Below are positions 1 through 10,514 of a stretch of 64,000 nt of DNA, one piece after another. The DNA lies in NCBI RefSeq assembly GCF_026213295.1, contig NC_079418.1, positions 4,394,387-4,458,386 on the forward strand, written 5' to 3'. The notes beneath the pieces are model-generated. The model was not told where the DNA came from, did not search any database, and worked only from the letters and a program-made list of their open reading frames with translations. Positions within the stretch are counted from its first letter, which is position 1. Each line of letters begins with the position of its first letter. The stretch comes from Gadus chalcogrammus (lineage: Eukaryota; Chordata; Actinopteri; Gadiformes; Gadidae). The position numbers and the translations under genes are program-made.

Positions 1-764
1 TGTTGGACCGTGGACACATCTTCCTCAGAAATGCTCATTAGTATGTCATCGTAGCTATCAGTCAAATAGTTGAGAGTTCGAACTTTCATATCCTTGGACA
101 ACACTGTTTTATCAATTTCTTCAGTTAGCTTGATAAAGGCTTTGTCATAGACATTTGTCTGCTTCTTTTCAGATTCTTTTCTTCGTCTGGCAGCTGCTAT
201 ATTTCGTTCAGAGATGTAGTGTGCAAGACACTTTTTATGGTATTTAGCATCATATGCAAAGAGATCTGGGCATGAAAGAATCCGAAGATGTACATCTTCA
301 TCAAGCCTTTCAGAAGCTGCATGAAGTACCTTTTCTCTGGTACTCGTGCCTGTACCAGTTGAAATGGCTGTCAGAGGTTCTGGTCTAGTGCTGGCCTTCT
401 CACAAATGAAACAATCTCTCCGTATGTTAAATGATGCTGTATCAGACCTACTCAGCCTTCTTGGCACAGATGTGCTCTCACTCTCAACATCTGCAACTTG
501 CTGCTCACTGTTTTTTTTCTTGCAGTAGTTTGCTCTACATGATACATGATATGACACTTTAATTTTGGCTGAAAGTATGTCATCTCTATATGGAGCAAAG
601 TTTTTATGGACATCATCATCTCTCTGCTGAGCAAGAGTAAGTATGCGTTGGAGGCCTTCTACTGTGGGGTTTTGGACATAGGGATCTTTTTTCTTGCCCT
701 TTTCCAAATGATTCCCACAAATGATACAAAGATTTGGATCCAATGTCTGTAAGACATCCTCCAT
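1..764 (-). CDS. Partial ORF: uncharacterised protein with two Cys/His zinc-knuckle-like modules
   Basis: Reading the minus strand from an ATG at 764, the frame stays open for 254 codons and leaves the window at base 1, so the C-terminus is missing. Two similar modules are visible. The first has CIIC near residue 13 and a downstream SYHVSCRANYC near residue 70. The second has CFIC near residue 111 and YHKKCLAHY near residue 170. Each gives a C-x2-C followed by H-x2-C, spacing suited to metal binding. The stretch after the second module is basic and probably helical (ARRRKESEKKQ). I do not recognise the family with certainty; similar two-module proteins occur as repeated, transposon-associated uncharacterised genes in fish and invertebrates. 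No intron is needed in the visible part and there is no stop over 762 nt, which argues for a recent or functional copy. It could be the 5' half of a transposon protein rather than a host gene. Confidence 0.6.
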   Translation of the reverse strand, partial: MEDVLQTLDPNLCIICGNHLEKGKKKDPYVQNPTVEGLQRILTLAQQRDDDVHKNFAPYRDDILSAKIKVSYHVSCRANYCKKKNSEQQVADVESESTSVPRRLSRSDTASFNIRRDCFICEKASTRPEPLTAISTGTGTSTREKVLHAASERLDEDVHLRILSCPDLFAYDAKYHKKCLAHYISERNIAAARRRKESEKKQTNVYDKAFIKLTEEIDKTVLSKDMKVRTLNYLTDSYDDILMSISEEDVSTVQ

Positions 765-851
765 AATTCAACTGACTAGGAAAAAGGGAAAATAATATAC
801 ATTTTAGAATTAGAATTTTTATCATAAAATGTTAAATTACACATTCACTCA

Positions 852-1234
852 AGGGCTGAACGATTTCAGGAAAAGATCTAATTGCGATTTTTCTGGTAGA
901 TATTGCACATCTATTCTATAAACAAGGGGTGTCAAACTCAAGGGGGGGGGGGGGGGGGAGTTGACGCGCCAGGGTTACCGCGTCAAGACGCACGTCAACG
1001 CGTTAACGCTGAAATGCGATATGCCGGCGGGCCAATTGCTTTACATTAATTGGGGACATTACATTATAAGGTATATGGTGAGGTATATGGTGATTTCTCA
1101 AGTGCCGGTATAAATAGTTGACAACATATCTCGGGTCAGTCAGGAACACGGAAGAAACCGCGGCTTTGGCGATCACGAGATCGCGTTGTCTGAAATCGCA
1201 ATTTCGACCAGAAAACGATAAATCGTTCAGCCCT
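852..1234. mobile_element. Short inverted-repeat element (MITE), TIR AGGGCTGAACGATT
   Basis: The 14-base terminus at 852-865 is repeated in inverted orientation at 1221-1234 (AATCGTTCAGCCCT), and subterminal AT-rich sequence is also roughly complementary. The interior holds a G-run (943-958) preceded by a segment at about 925-941 resembling the end of another common fish hAT repeat, so a second insertion may lie inside. No coding capacity. I could not find a convincing target-site duplication. Confidence 0.55.
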
Positions 1235-2519
1235 AAAATATAATAACATAATAATATAATAACATAATATAAACATAAACATAATAAAAACATAACATAA
1301 CATAATAATATAATTCACTCTACAGTTTTGTTGCTAGCAGAAAGAATGGTGCTAATTCAGAGGGCTAAGCACTAATTTACTTGTATGATTCTAGGTCAGC
1401 CTTTTGACATGAAATGTAATGATTGTAATGCAATGATTTACCTGTCAGTTTAGGAAAATATCCATGAAGACAATGATGTAGCTAGCTTCATCATTGGTCA
1501 CATCAAAGGTCAAATCAAAGGTCACATCAAGGGGGTAGTGGGTTCTACTGCCCACTTCTGGTCTGGAGAGACCAAAGCTGCCAACATTATTTCCCATTAT
1601 TCAGTAATTACTTGACTACAAAGAAATTCAAGTGGATGTAAATATTTTGATATAGGTGTTCTTTTCAATTATAACCTGATTCAATTGGATCTTTCTTTCT
1701 GTATGAACTATATAATACAATGTGCCATATTAAAAATATAATCATTAAATGTATTATAATATACAGCAGCACTTACCTCATGTAAGTTAATTTGCAGTAT
1801 TATTGAATTTATCAACATTCCTCTGACCACTGATATTGGGCATTGGACTGGTTTCATTTTCTTTCATTTTGGACACCTCATACATTGAGTGACATACCAT
1901 TTTCATTGTTCATACCATATATAGATGTTTGGTATTGCTGGATTCAGCACAATCCCACCTTTCCAACAAGCCATATTATGTGTTCCTATGATAATGCCTG
2001 GCAAAGCAACTACAAAGTAAATGATAACATTCTGCATAGAAATCATTTTTTTCACTGTCCGCTTATTTTAGGTATGTGTTTATAGGTCTCCATCTACTTC
2101 ATGCATCAAGATATTCACATCCAGGTTTTTCCAGTAGGTGAAGTGACTCCCTGGCTACAAACTTGCCAAGTCTCAAAGCTCTCAGAGCTTGTGTTATCAT
2201 TCTGCATTAGTTTATCTGTCTTAACTCCCATACGGACAGGCTATATTTTAGGCCTTTTTTTGTTTGGAGGTATATAACAATATCTGTCAATTTCACAATC
2301 TTAGCAGTAAAAATATTTTAGCCAAGAATCACTTTCATGTATGGGAGACCTTAGAGATGAGGAAAAACATTGTTGGGTTTAGTTCTACCTCCGGTAGGGG
2401 TATCTCAAAAACTAAAGCCCTTTCTGACTGTTTGTCACTAGCCTATTAGGGAGGGACGTAGGTAAACCCTCGTGGGGTAAGGCTTCTGCAGGGGAAAGGA
2501 GAAAAATGGTAGTGGAGGA
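1235..2519. other. No gene recognised; AT-rich intergenic DNA
   Basis: 1240-1320 is a degenerate ATAAT/ACATA low-complexity stretch. The remainder shows no convincing coding frame, RNA gene or repeat boundary. Confidence 0.5.
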
Positions 2520-3403
2520 AATACATAGGCAGGAGGAGATTGTAAGATGTACTAAGGCAGTATCACAGGCAAAAAGGGCAGTGGGTGAATTGGGAGGGAG
2601 TGGAGAAGAAGAAGATAAAGTGGAGAGATCTATGGAGCATGGAGGCTAGCAGGATCAGATTTATGATAGGTGCCACTTATGATGTGCTCCCATCTCCCCA
2701 GAACTTAAATCAGTGGTATGGTGAGGATGAGACATGCACACTATGTTCCTGTGTATGCAGCCTCCGCCATATCCTATCAGGGTGCAAGGTAAGTCTCTCC
2801 CAGGGGCGGTATACGTGGCGTCACAACCAGGTATTGAAATGTTTGGCAGAGGCTGTTGATGATAAACGGGGAGAAGCTAATTCATCAGCCGCTAGTAAAG
2901 AGGGTAGGCAAATTAACTTTGTGCATCAGGGGGAAAAGGCTAGACCATTTAGAGGCAGGCACAGAGTCGGGCAGCTAAGTAATGGAGGAGCCTGGGAATT
3001 GAAGGCGGATCTTATTCAGCAGGTTCTTGTGCCTCCACACATTGTTAGCACTCGGCTAAGACCAGATATGCTATTGTGGTCAGACTTAGAGAAGATTGTT
3101 TATTTTATTGAACTTACAGTTCCTTGGGAAGACAGAGTTGAAGTAGCTAATGAGCTCAAGAAAGCGAAGTATGCTGAGATGGCTGAAGAGGCAGCACAGA
3201 GAGGCTGGAGTTCGCGACTAAGGCCTATTGAAATCGGTGCACGGGGGTTTGTGGCTAGATCTGCTATTAGCTTGCTGACTGAACTGGGTATTTGTGGACG
3301 AAGTCTGAGGCAGGCGGTTAGTAACATGTCCGTGGCAGCAGAACGAGCAAGTGAATGGCTGTGGGTAAGGAGAAAACATACTTCCTGGGGTGCAAGCTGA
3401 GGT
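2520..3403 (+). pseudogene. 3' end of an RLE-type non-LTR retrotransposon ORF (C-terminal zinc finger and restriction-like endonuclease)
   Basis: The open frame 2585-3400 is the C-terminal part of a LINE polyprotein. In order it shows a basic linker with a WxxLW segment; a CTLC...HILSGC motif (C-x2-C...H-x4-C, near residues 51-68); and a segment with RPDMLLW...FIELTVPWEDR (near residues 160-185), matching the PD-(D/E)xK-like core of restriction-like endonucleases of R2/R4/NeSL-type LINEs. Upstream coding similarity continues in another frame (about 2520-2570), so a shift near 2570 and 5' truncation separate it from the reverse transcriptase domain, which is absent. The enzyme would nick target DNA for target-primed reverse transcription. 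Exact clade (NeSL, Utopia or R4-like) cannot be settled from the sequence alone. Confidence 0.7.
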
Positions 3404-4226
3404 AAGCCAGCTGTGCTAACGTGAGCTAATATGCCAACGTGTTTGTGTGGTCAGGGTTAGGGGTAGGGCTAGGGGTACGATGCAGGAAAGAGTGTTTAGA
3501 TGCATTAAATGTGGCAATGTGGTGGCAGCATTGAGGGGGGTGAATCCAGGACGCTGGTTTCATTGTTAAGCCTTCAGGAGGTGTCGTGGGCCTAACTTAA
3601 ACGAAACATCTGTGAAAGAGGGTGCCCACTTGATAACCCCAATGATATTCTGCTTACTGCTTACTGCTGTTAATTGGGCTAGTTGTCTCGTGTTTTTTTT
3701 TCACCTTTGGTTGGTAGCTCAGTAGCCAGCATGCTTATAAGGTTGGTTTGGATAGGGGCTTCTGAATATGTGTTTTCCTTGGATTTTGGCACAAGGGATT
3801 ATAACATCTGATCCTGTGTATTAATGAATTGCACAACGTCATGCAGGCTAATAGGCAGCCTGGGCACGTAACGTACCTATAAGTAGGTAATTGAGCTAAG
3901 CTAGCAGCTACAGGCTGACAAAATAATGTGTATTTTTTTTAACCCAATAAAACATCCACAGATCGTTAAACATAAGCAATCTACATGCACCAGTTCAAAC
4001 ATAACATTCTTGCTATTACTATGATGGAAGACATACCTGCGCATTGATTTTCTTTCCTCTCAGCCCCCGACTCCCGCTCTGTCTCATCATGGACTTCAAA
4101 ACTCCCTCTCTCGTTACTGTGTATGTTGCCAAGCTGTCACTCCGATCGAGACTGGCCAATAGAGACGTGTCTTACATCTTTCGGCGTAGGTCCCGCCCAC
4201 GAGATTCAGCTCAACAGCAAGCAAAG
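3404..4226. other. LINE 3' untranslated region and unassigned sequence
   Basis: The first roughly 250 bases after the endonuclease stop are GT/G-rich with short tandem GGTTAGGG-like stretches at 3456-3475 and probably belong to the same LINE. No further gene seen. Confidence 0.4.
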
Positions 4227-4323
4227 CTTTTGGATTTGCAAGCAAAACTTTTTGATTCGCAAACAAAACTTTTGGATTCGCAAACAAACCTTTTGGATTT
4301 GCAAACAAAACCTTTGGATTCCC
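4227..4323 (+). repeat. 21-bp minisatellite, about 4.6 copies
   Basis: The unit CTTTTGGATTYGCAAACAAAA repeats five times with few changes. The length is a multiple of three, so every frame stays open across it, which explains spurious small ORFs here on both strands. Confidence 0.85.
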
Positions 4324-4356
4324 ATTAATTTTTTATCACATTTATTTATCTTGCAA

Positions 4357-4458
4357 TAAAACATTTTTTGATGGCAGTGTCGATAGTTTTGCTCTCAAAT
4401 CTATTTTTTGATTGCAGTGTGGAAAGTTTTGCTCTCAAACCTATTATTTTTGATTGCA
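4357..4458. repeat. Direct repeat of about 40-43 bp, 2.3 copies
   Basis: Two near-identical units beginning TTTTTTGATKGCAGTGT and ending TTTTGCTCTCAAAYCTA, followed by the start of a third copy. Confidence 0.7.
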
Positions 4459-5652
4459 TAATAAAGACACAAATCTACCTCCATACAGCTGCTTCAGTTT
4501 GGTGTTGACAGTAAACCCAAAGAACCTGTCCTTCATCCTTCTTTCCAGCTTTTGTTTTAGTTCAGTCATTACCTTAAACACCGATGTAATGCTGAAGGAT
4601 TTTGCCTCAAGTGCTTCGATCGTGTCGGAGAACACCTTAAGAACATGGCTGAGAAACAGAAAATATGACTCTGACACCTAATTTCTTTCCTCTCCAAAAC
4701 ATCTCTGCACAATTCTGGCACATTCCCCCACACCCTCACTCTGGAAGTAGCTGGTCAGGGCCTGCCAATATTTCAGGATTCTGTCAATGGATGGCAGCAG
4801 GGACAACCACCTGGTGACAACACGCCGCAGCAGGTTGCATTTCTCCACCTCCACAAACTCACAGAATTCCTTCAATTGTGCTGTTCTGCTTGCTGATATG
4901 CTGAAATGGCTGTAAACCTTCAGCACAGCATTTTTCACATCAACATCAAGGCTGCTTGCTGCATATCTGGTTGCATTATGCAGAATATGGGCCAAAAAGT
5001 TTTCTTTTTGGATCAGTTTCAGCTTCTGATACACAGAATGTTTGCCATAAGTGACACTGGCATTGTCTGCTGCATATGCAGACATCTCAAGTTTTGCCAG
5101 CAGCTGGTTTGCTATGGCTTCAGACGTTTCGTTGCTGTCACTATAAAAATCCAACAGGACATGTTGGATGCCTTCAAAGTGAAAATACCTCACCACAATG
5201 GGAAAACACTTGGTTGTTCCTTTATTTGAGGCATCGGATGCCACGGAAAAGGGTTGGTTGTTTTCTTTTATGAAGTCGGTATGTAACTGTACCGAATAGG
5301 GAGTGGTGAAGTTCTCTCGGTCTACTTTCACGCCACAGTCTACACTTCTGTAGGACTGGTGATGCTTTACAGCATGGTACACCTTGCACAGCTCGGCAGC
5401 GGTTATTTTGTCATCCAGGGGCGACGAAACTTCACGAAAAGATGTCCTCATTGAAGAGGTACCTGCCGCACGTTTATTACTTTTATGTTTATCGGTACCC
5501 GCATGCCGTTCAATTGCAGCTTTCCCCCTTACTGCTTACGTCGACATCGCATCGACAAAGTGTGCAGAAGCCATGGAATGAGTCTTGACTACTTATCATT
5601 ATAAATTCATGCTCTTTTGTCCATTCAGGATTAAACGAGGTCTTGCGTTTTG
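4446..5652 (-). pseudogene. hAT-family transposase remnant with N-terminal BED-like zinc finger
   Basis: Reading down the minus strand, 5652-5480 encodes a finger with CTLC and ERHAGTDKH (C-x2-C...H-x4-H), in two frames separated by a one-base shift in a G-run near 5526. The core 5451-4678 is open for 257 codons with motifs typical of the RNase H-like fold of hAT proteins: a SDASNKG segment and a YAADNASV segment (about residues 70 and 128), and RVVTRWLSLLPSI near residue 205. A further shift at 4678 leads into 4677-4444. The C-terminal hAT dimerisation region is missing. Proteins of this type bind element ends through the finger and carry out cut-and-paste transposition; this copy is dead. 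It could alternatively be a decayed domesticated ZBED-like gene, but the indels argue against function. Confidence 0.65.
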
Positions 5653-6207
5653 GCTAACTTTCTGTCAATGTCATATGACGTAGCAGCACATGGACTCCTT
5701 GTTGACTTTTTTAACAAATGATAAGCAGGTCATCTGACACCGCTCTTAGCCATCTGCGGCCACACATTTCGGTGGGTCGCAGAATTCGGTGTAACACTGA
5801 CAGACGCACAGTCGCACACACTCATCTTATGCAAAACAATCCGTTTTATCATCAACATTCAGTCACTGCAAAGATTTAAAGACTAGCCTCTTACCATAAG
5901 TTAGAATGGACCCAAAGTATGTGATTGATACAGTCTGGTTTAGCTTTCGCTTGCTATCCGTTTTTAGTATGCCTTCTCAACATAACGTCTTTCTTCAGTC
6001 CCTCCAGAAAAACGCGATTATGCGATCGCATAATTCAACGCATAATCAGCCTAAGTCCGCATTTTTTCAAATATGCCGCACTTTCACTGCATAAATTGCC
6101 CATTTCCGCGAAAAAAGCTGCCATTTCCCCCTGTTGCCATGGGAATGTTATGGAGTGACGTAATTACGCGACGTGAACGTCATCGCAAACCCCGCGACGA
6201 AGGCAAG

Positions 6208-6438
6208 ATGAAGCGGTCTCATTTGCCAACAAAGATAAGTGCAAAAGACCGTGCAAAGCAGTTTCCCGGATTGTTACACGACAGTGGAGTCAAATTATTT
6301 TGCACTCCGTGCAACTGCATGTTGGACCATAGGCGGAAGTCGGCGCTGGAAAACCACTTTGCCGCAGCCAAACATGCAAGGATGGTTAAAGAGATGGACG
6401 TTGAGGGAGAGGGGATGGAGGATGAGGATGAGGAATGA
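6208..6438 (+). CDS. CGGBP1-like BED-type zinc-finger protein (76 aa), hAT-derived
   Basis: An ATG at 6208 opens a 76-codon frame ending in an acidic tail (EDEDEE). The body contains DRAKQFPGLL, then FCTPCNCMLDH and HFAAAKHARM, i.e. a C-x2-C...H-x4/5-H BED-type finger. The arrangement is that of CGG-repeat-binding protein 1, a host protein itself derived from a hAT transposase N-terminus. Here it sits between hAT-like ends, so I read it as the DNA-binding first exon of a hAT transposase, left behind by an internal deletion. An upstream in-frame ATG at 6073 exists, but the segment between the two lies in the element's terminal region and lacks coding character. Whether it is expressed is unknown. 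Confidence 0.55.
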   Translation: MKRSHLPTKISAKDRAKQFPGLLHDSGVKLFCTPCNCMLDHRRKSALENHFAAAKHARMVKEMDVEGEGMEDEDEE

Positions 6439-6750
6439 TTGGCTAGTGTTAGAGGCTACACACTTAGTTTTCATTTTCACAGTGGACTGATGTAGTTTCA
6501 TTCAAGGAGTTGATGCTACTTTACAGTTGTAAGATTGCACTCTTTTGTTAAACTTTTGAAAAGCTTCCTCTGTAAAACAGGAACATTTATTTTTTTATAT
6601 TTTATTTATTTATTTTTACAGAAGTTGTAGCAGATTCATTTTGAAAAGCTACAGAAGTTGTTGTACCCAATGTTTTGTAAGTTTGAGCCATGTTTTAAGG
6701 TCTCACATAAAACAAGATGAGAACTTAAATATTCCAATTTATAATTAGGG

Positions 6751-6786
6751 CATTTAGCAGACACTTTTATCCAAAGCGACTTACAT
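6751..6786 (+). repeat. Conserved fish interspersed-repeat motif (SINE/LINE tail type)
   Basis: CATTTAGCAGACACTTTTAT followed by CCAAAGCGACTTACA, a segment found throughout teleost genomes in short interspersed repeats. A second copy lies at 9796-9830. No complete SINE head is visible. Confidence 0.6.
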
Positions 6787-7169
6787 AGTTTAATACACAC
6801 ATTGACACACCGGCAGCAGAGTCAACCATGCAAGGCGACAGCCAGCTCGTCAGGTCAAATTGTAAATTGTAGATTGTAAATATTCCCAGCACTTTCTGTG
6901 ATGTAGTATGCTTGTTTATCATAGAAAGTAATAAGAAATGACTCTTTACATTAAGGTAGTAGCCTAGTGAGAACAGGGTGTTGGGGGAATCAAGTTCCCG
7001 CATTTCTTCGCAAGTTCCCGCATCTTTTGCAAGTTCCCGCAATTTCATCGCATAAAATTGCATAAATATGCCGCATATTTCATCGCATTTTTTAAGAAAA
7101 CGTGCTGCTTAATCAAGGATTTCTGGCCGCATAAATCACAAAAAAATGCCACATTTTTCTGGATGGTTA

Positions 7170-7315
7170 GGCGCACATGGCTAATTTGCATACGCGCACA
7201 AGATAGGCAGGCTCCGCAAGGCAAATAATAGAACATATTTAATTATCTTTCTATCTATCTATCAACACATGTGTCTAGTTTTAATGTGATGTATTTTGTG
7301 TATGTCCAGTCAGAC
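7170..7315 (+). repeat. Left copy of a ~145-bp repeat; inverted partner at 10374-10514
   Basis: The sequence from GCGCACATGGC to GTCCAGTCAGAC reappears as reverse complement at 10374-10514 with roughly 80 percent visible identity. Its inner end runs into a perfect hairpin (7296-7328). The two copies bracket 3 kb of mixed repeats. Confidence 0.65.
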
Positions 7316-7328
7316 TGGACATACACAA
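7296..7328. other. Perfect hairpin, 15-bp arms, 3-base loop
   Basis: TTGTGTATGTCCAGT, loop CAG, ACTGGACATACACAA. The partner repeat copy near 10376 has only one arm and carries a 3-base difference, so the hairpin arose in this copy. Confidence 0.85.
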
Positions 7329-7639
7329 TGTTCAAGGCCCACCTGGGCTTTACCACTTCGGGTGGGGCCGCTCAGTTACTCCCCTCTAGACAAAATCGAC
7401 ATGGTTGCGACGTTGACAGTTTGTCGCGTCTGAGTGAGAGGATGCGGGCGCAGAGTTCAGGCTGCCGGAAGGCGCTACAAGGAACTTTTATCAATGCAAT
7501 ATAGTTATCCCGCAGTAATCAGCCCGACAGCCCCGAAACGTTAACGGCTCACCGGGAATTCTCCCGACTCTCCCGATTACCACTCCGCCACGTGTGTGTG
7601 CGTGTATGTGCGTAGGCGTTATTCGATCGGTTAACGGTC

Positions 7640-7965
7640 TGAAACGCAAGTGGGAAGCGCAAAGCGCAAGTAGCTTTGTGGGCGGTTCTACGGCGCTATC
7701 GCTATTTTACAGGCGGATAAATGACGCTTGCGCCGCGGCGCAAGTGTCAAAAGGGTTGGTCTGAAGCAGCCTAATTACCCGTAGGTGTGGTTTGGGCGTA
7801 ACGTGCAACAAACCAATGAGAGTGCCAGCTCCCATCCCCTTTAAGAGCCATGAGCGCATTTGAATCGGACGAGTTGATATTTTGACAGCGCGTCTGCAGT
7901 CTCCGAGAATTTCATACTGCAAATGGCTTAGTTTATTGCCAAATAGCCTAATATGGCATAATTCA
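7640..7965 (+). mobile_element. Part of a GCGCCxxx-rich fish DNA-transposon repeat (left portion)
   Basis: Contains the inverted motif CTTGCGCCGCGGCGCAAG (7728-7745) and the flanking CGCAAGTAGCTTTGTGGGCGG text that I recognise as a common teleost MITE-like repeat. The matching terminal part is at about 8990-9190 in the same orientation sense. The left terminus was not found. Confidence 0.45.
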
Positions 7966-8194
7966 CACATGGAATATACTGAGTCCTCAAATAAATTTCG
8001 GCAAAGAAAACGTATGATAGGCTATAACATATGATATGCGGTAACTGTGGTTCTATTTAATGATATACGCAATACATTATAAACATTGTTTCTTATCAGT
8101 ATTGTATGCTATCCTAATATGCATGTGTCCCCACGGTAATATAGGCCTACATTGCCATTGATTGTATTATGCGTTACGTGTTTAGTTTGCCCAA

Positions 8195-8528
8195 GTGAAG
8201 GAGTTCAAGTACCTCGGGGTCTTGTTCGCGAGTGAGGGAACTATGGAGCGTGAGATTGGCCGGAGAATCGGAGCAGCGGGGGCGGTATTGCGTTCGCTTT
8301 ACCGTTGTTACGAAAAGAGAGCTGAGCCGCAAGGCAAAGCTCTCGATCTACCGGTCGATCTTCGTTCCTATCCTCACCTATGGTCATGAGGGTTGGGTGA
8401 TGACCGAAAGGACGAGATAGGGATAGGGTGAGAAGCTCAGCCATCCGTGAGGAACTCGGATTAGAGCCGCTGCTCCTTTACTTAGAAAGGAGTCAGCTGA
8501 GGTGGTTCGGGCATCTTGTAAGGATAAG
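8195..8528 (+). pseudogene. RTE-clade LINE (Rex3-like) 3' reverse-transcriptase fragment
   Basis: The translated segments EFKYLGVLF, EREIGRRIGAAGAV, ELSRKAKLSIYRSIF, ILTYGHEGWVMTERTR and LLLYLERSQLRWFGHL occur in the order expected at the C-terminal end of Rex3/RTE reverse transcriptases, after the catalytic YxDD core. They fall in at least two frames (shift near 8310) and the stretch ends abruptly near 8528, so this is a short dead 5'-truncated copy. Confidence 0.75.
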
Positions 8529-8989
8529 AAATACCATGCAAATTAAATTTAAATGAAGTGAAATTTCGAGGTTGGAAACTGGGCGCCTTACAGAGCACAC
8601 ACGCGCGCCCGCATTCATTCATTATTTTTAACACTCACTCGCGGTAAAACAATGTTTTTCACGATCAAATAGGCCTACTCATCAATCCTAAAAGTTATGG
8701 GCATGTAGGCCTACACGATGTCTGTGTCAAGAAAATATGTGTTTGCTGTACGGTGTTTGCAGATGCATTGATTTAAAAGTACAACTTATTACCGCTGCAT
8801 CAGCTGTTCTTTCCCAAATAATTTACCAAGAATGTGCGGCTAGGTAGATGAGAGAAGCAAAGTGTATGCGCGAGGTGCACAAGCAATCCGTATGCATCGC
8901 ATGCGCATGTATGCATCCGCCCTTAAAATAGCGTCTGAACAACGCGCCACTGACTTTAAACCAGGTATTTCCTGGTCAGTAGCGCAATG

Positions 8990-9190
8990 GTATTCAGAGA
9001 CGGCAAAATACCGTTTGCGCCAGAACACACCTCCTCCTTCCGCCGAACCGCCCCTTGCGGCGCATGATCAATCCCTAATTTACCGGCGAGTGGCGCTGGT
9101 GGGAAAAGAACGCTTTGCGCCAGTTGTAAACTAGCAACGACACATGCGCCAGTGACTAAGTCACTTGCGCCGGATGCAAGATAGGGCCCT
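8990..9190. mobile_element. Terminal part of the GCGCC-type DNA-transposon repeat
   Basis: The text ending CTTGCGCCGGATGCAAGATAGGGCCCT (ends 9190) reads on the opposite strand as the usual AGGGCCCTATCTTGCAxCCGGCGCA start of this repeat. With 7640-7965 it probably forms one element into which the Rex3 fragment and other DNA were inserted. Confidence 0.45.
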
Positions 9191-10373
9191 CAGTGTCTAT
9201 GGGCAAGAGCGACCAAAGCGACACAAGCGTCAAACGCTACCAGCGGCAAAAGGTGAGCGACCAGAGCAACCAAAAGAAGTTGAAGACGACTGAACTTGAT
9301 GCAAATTACTATGACACGTTTCAGCGGCAAAATACTGACAGCCAATCGGAATGTAGACGCTCTTCGCTTGCGTGGATCCCAGGGAACACCGAACACTTTG
9401 GTTCCTACCTACTTTTTTGGTTCCTACTGACTGAACAAAATGTCGACTGAAAAAATAATCGCAGCTGTAACTGGGCACCAGTTACAGCCGAGCCCTTATC
9501 ATTTCGGAGGTGTCATGCGTGGTTCGTTGGTCTGGTGTGCGAGTTAATGAAACGTTTGAGATTATTGTTAAAATAGGTGCGATACATGCCTGCTAACCGA
9601 GATCCTAGTATACTAATCTTCCTTGCTCTGAATGGGACGATATCGTTTTCAAATATCGAAAATACATACGTTGTGCAAAGGAATAATACGTTGTGCAAAG
9701 GAATAATGCACTTATAATAATGCAAATGAATAATGCACGGAACAAACGTGTCACTTCAATGCAGTTTAATAGAGGATAGACAGCTGACAAATTACCATTT
9801 AGCAGACGCTTTTATCCAAAGCGACTTACAATAAGTACATTTGTCATAAGAAGTGAAACAATATATCTATATATGTCAGTGACAGTGATAATGACAGCTG
9901 TGTTTTCCGTTTTGTTTTCAATAGTTAATGAGTGCAACATCCATAGTGATTTTGATACCAAGTGATGATAAGCGGGAGTATTTATAGAAAATATATGCGA
10001 TCTAGAACGTTCGTATTTAAGCGGGAATCATTTTTTCATTTGCTCTCCATACCACCAATCTAGCCAACCAAACGCGTGTAGTCATGCTTTAAACAAATCA
10101 CGTTTTTGAAATCGTCACATACACAAACTAATCGACAAGATGAGGGATAAAGGACAAGGGATATACCTCTTGTCTTTCATCCCTCTATTCCCGCTATTCC
10201 CCACTTTTCACGGAGCCTGAGGTGAATCATTTTTAATTAAATAGTCTATATAGATAGATAGCCTAGTCAAGTCTTTATTAATACCAAACAACACAAATCG
10301 TCGGGAATTCATTTAGGTGATTCGGCTCACACAGGAATGAAGCTTACAGGGCCACACAGAACAAGGGAGACAA
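9191..10373. other. No gene; scattered repeat motifs
   Basis: 9196-9290 has degenerate GAGCGACCAAAGCGAC-type repeats also seen at 10822-10885, suggesting ends of another small element. 9796-9830 is the second copy of the CATTTAGCAGACGCTTTTAT motif. 9670-9710 has a 23-bp direct repeat (GTTGTGCAAAGGAATAAT). Nothing coding recognised. Confidence 0.4.
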
Positions 10374-10514
10374 GTCTGACTGGACAACATACACAAAATA
10401 CATCACATTAAAACTAGACACGCGTTGATAGACAGATAGGTCGAGATAGATGGATACATATGTTCCATTATTTGCCAGTCCTGTGCACATATATGCAAAT
10501 TTGCCATGTGCGCC
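10374..10514 (-). repeat. Right, inverted copy of the 7170-7315 repeat
   Basis: Reverse complement of 7170-7315, including GTGATGTATTTTGTGTATG and TCTAGTTTTAA blocks. Could be two opposite insertions of one family or long ends of one element. Confidence 0.6.

Larger units (their letters stand above)
5996..7170 (+). mobile_element. hAT-like element with diverged CCAGAAAAA-type ends
   Basis: The left end CAGTCCCTCCAGAAAAA (5996) and the right end reading TTTTTCTGGATGGTTAG (7154-7170) are imperfect inverted copies; both flanks continue with ATGCGR/GCATAAAT-rich subterminal repeats. It contains the CGGBP1-like finger ORF but no transposase core, so it looks internally deleted. No matching 8-bp duplication was found, so boundaries are approximate. 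Confidence 0.45.

Noticed and set aside
4446..6438. Single hAT gene combining the CGGBP1-like finger (+) and the transposase core (-)
   Set aside because: They are on opposite strands, and the core has its own N-terminal finger at 5480-5580, so they belong to two different elements.
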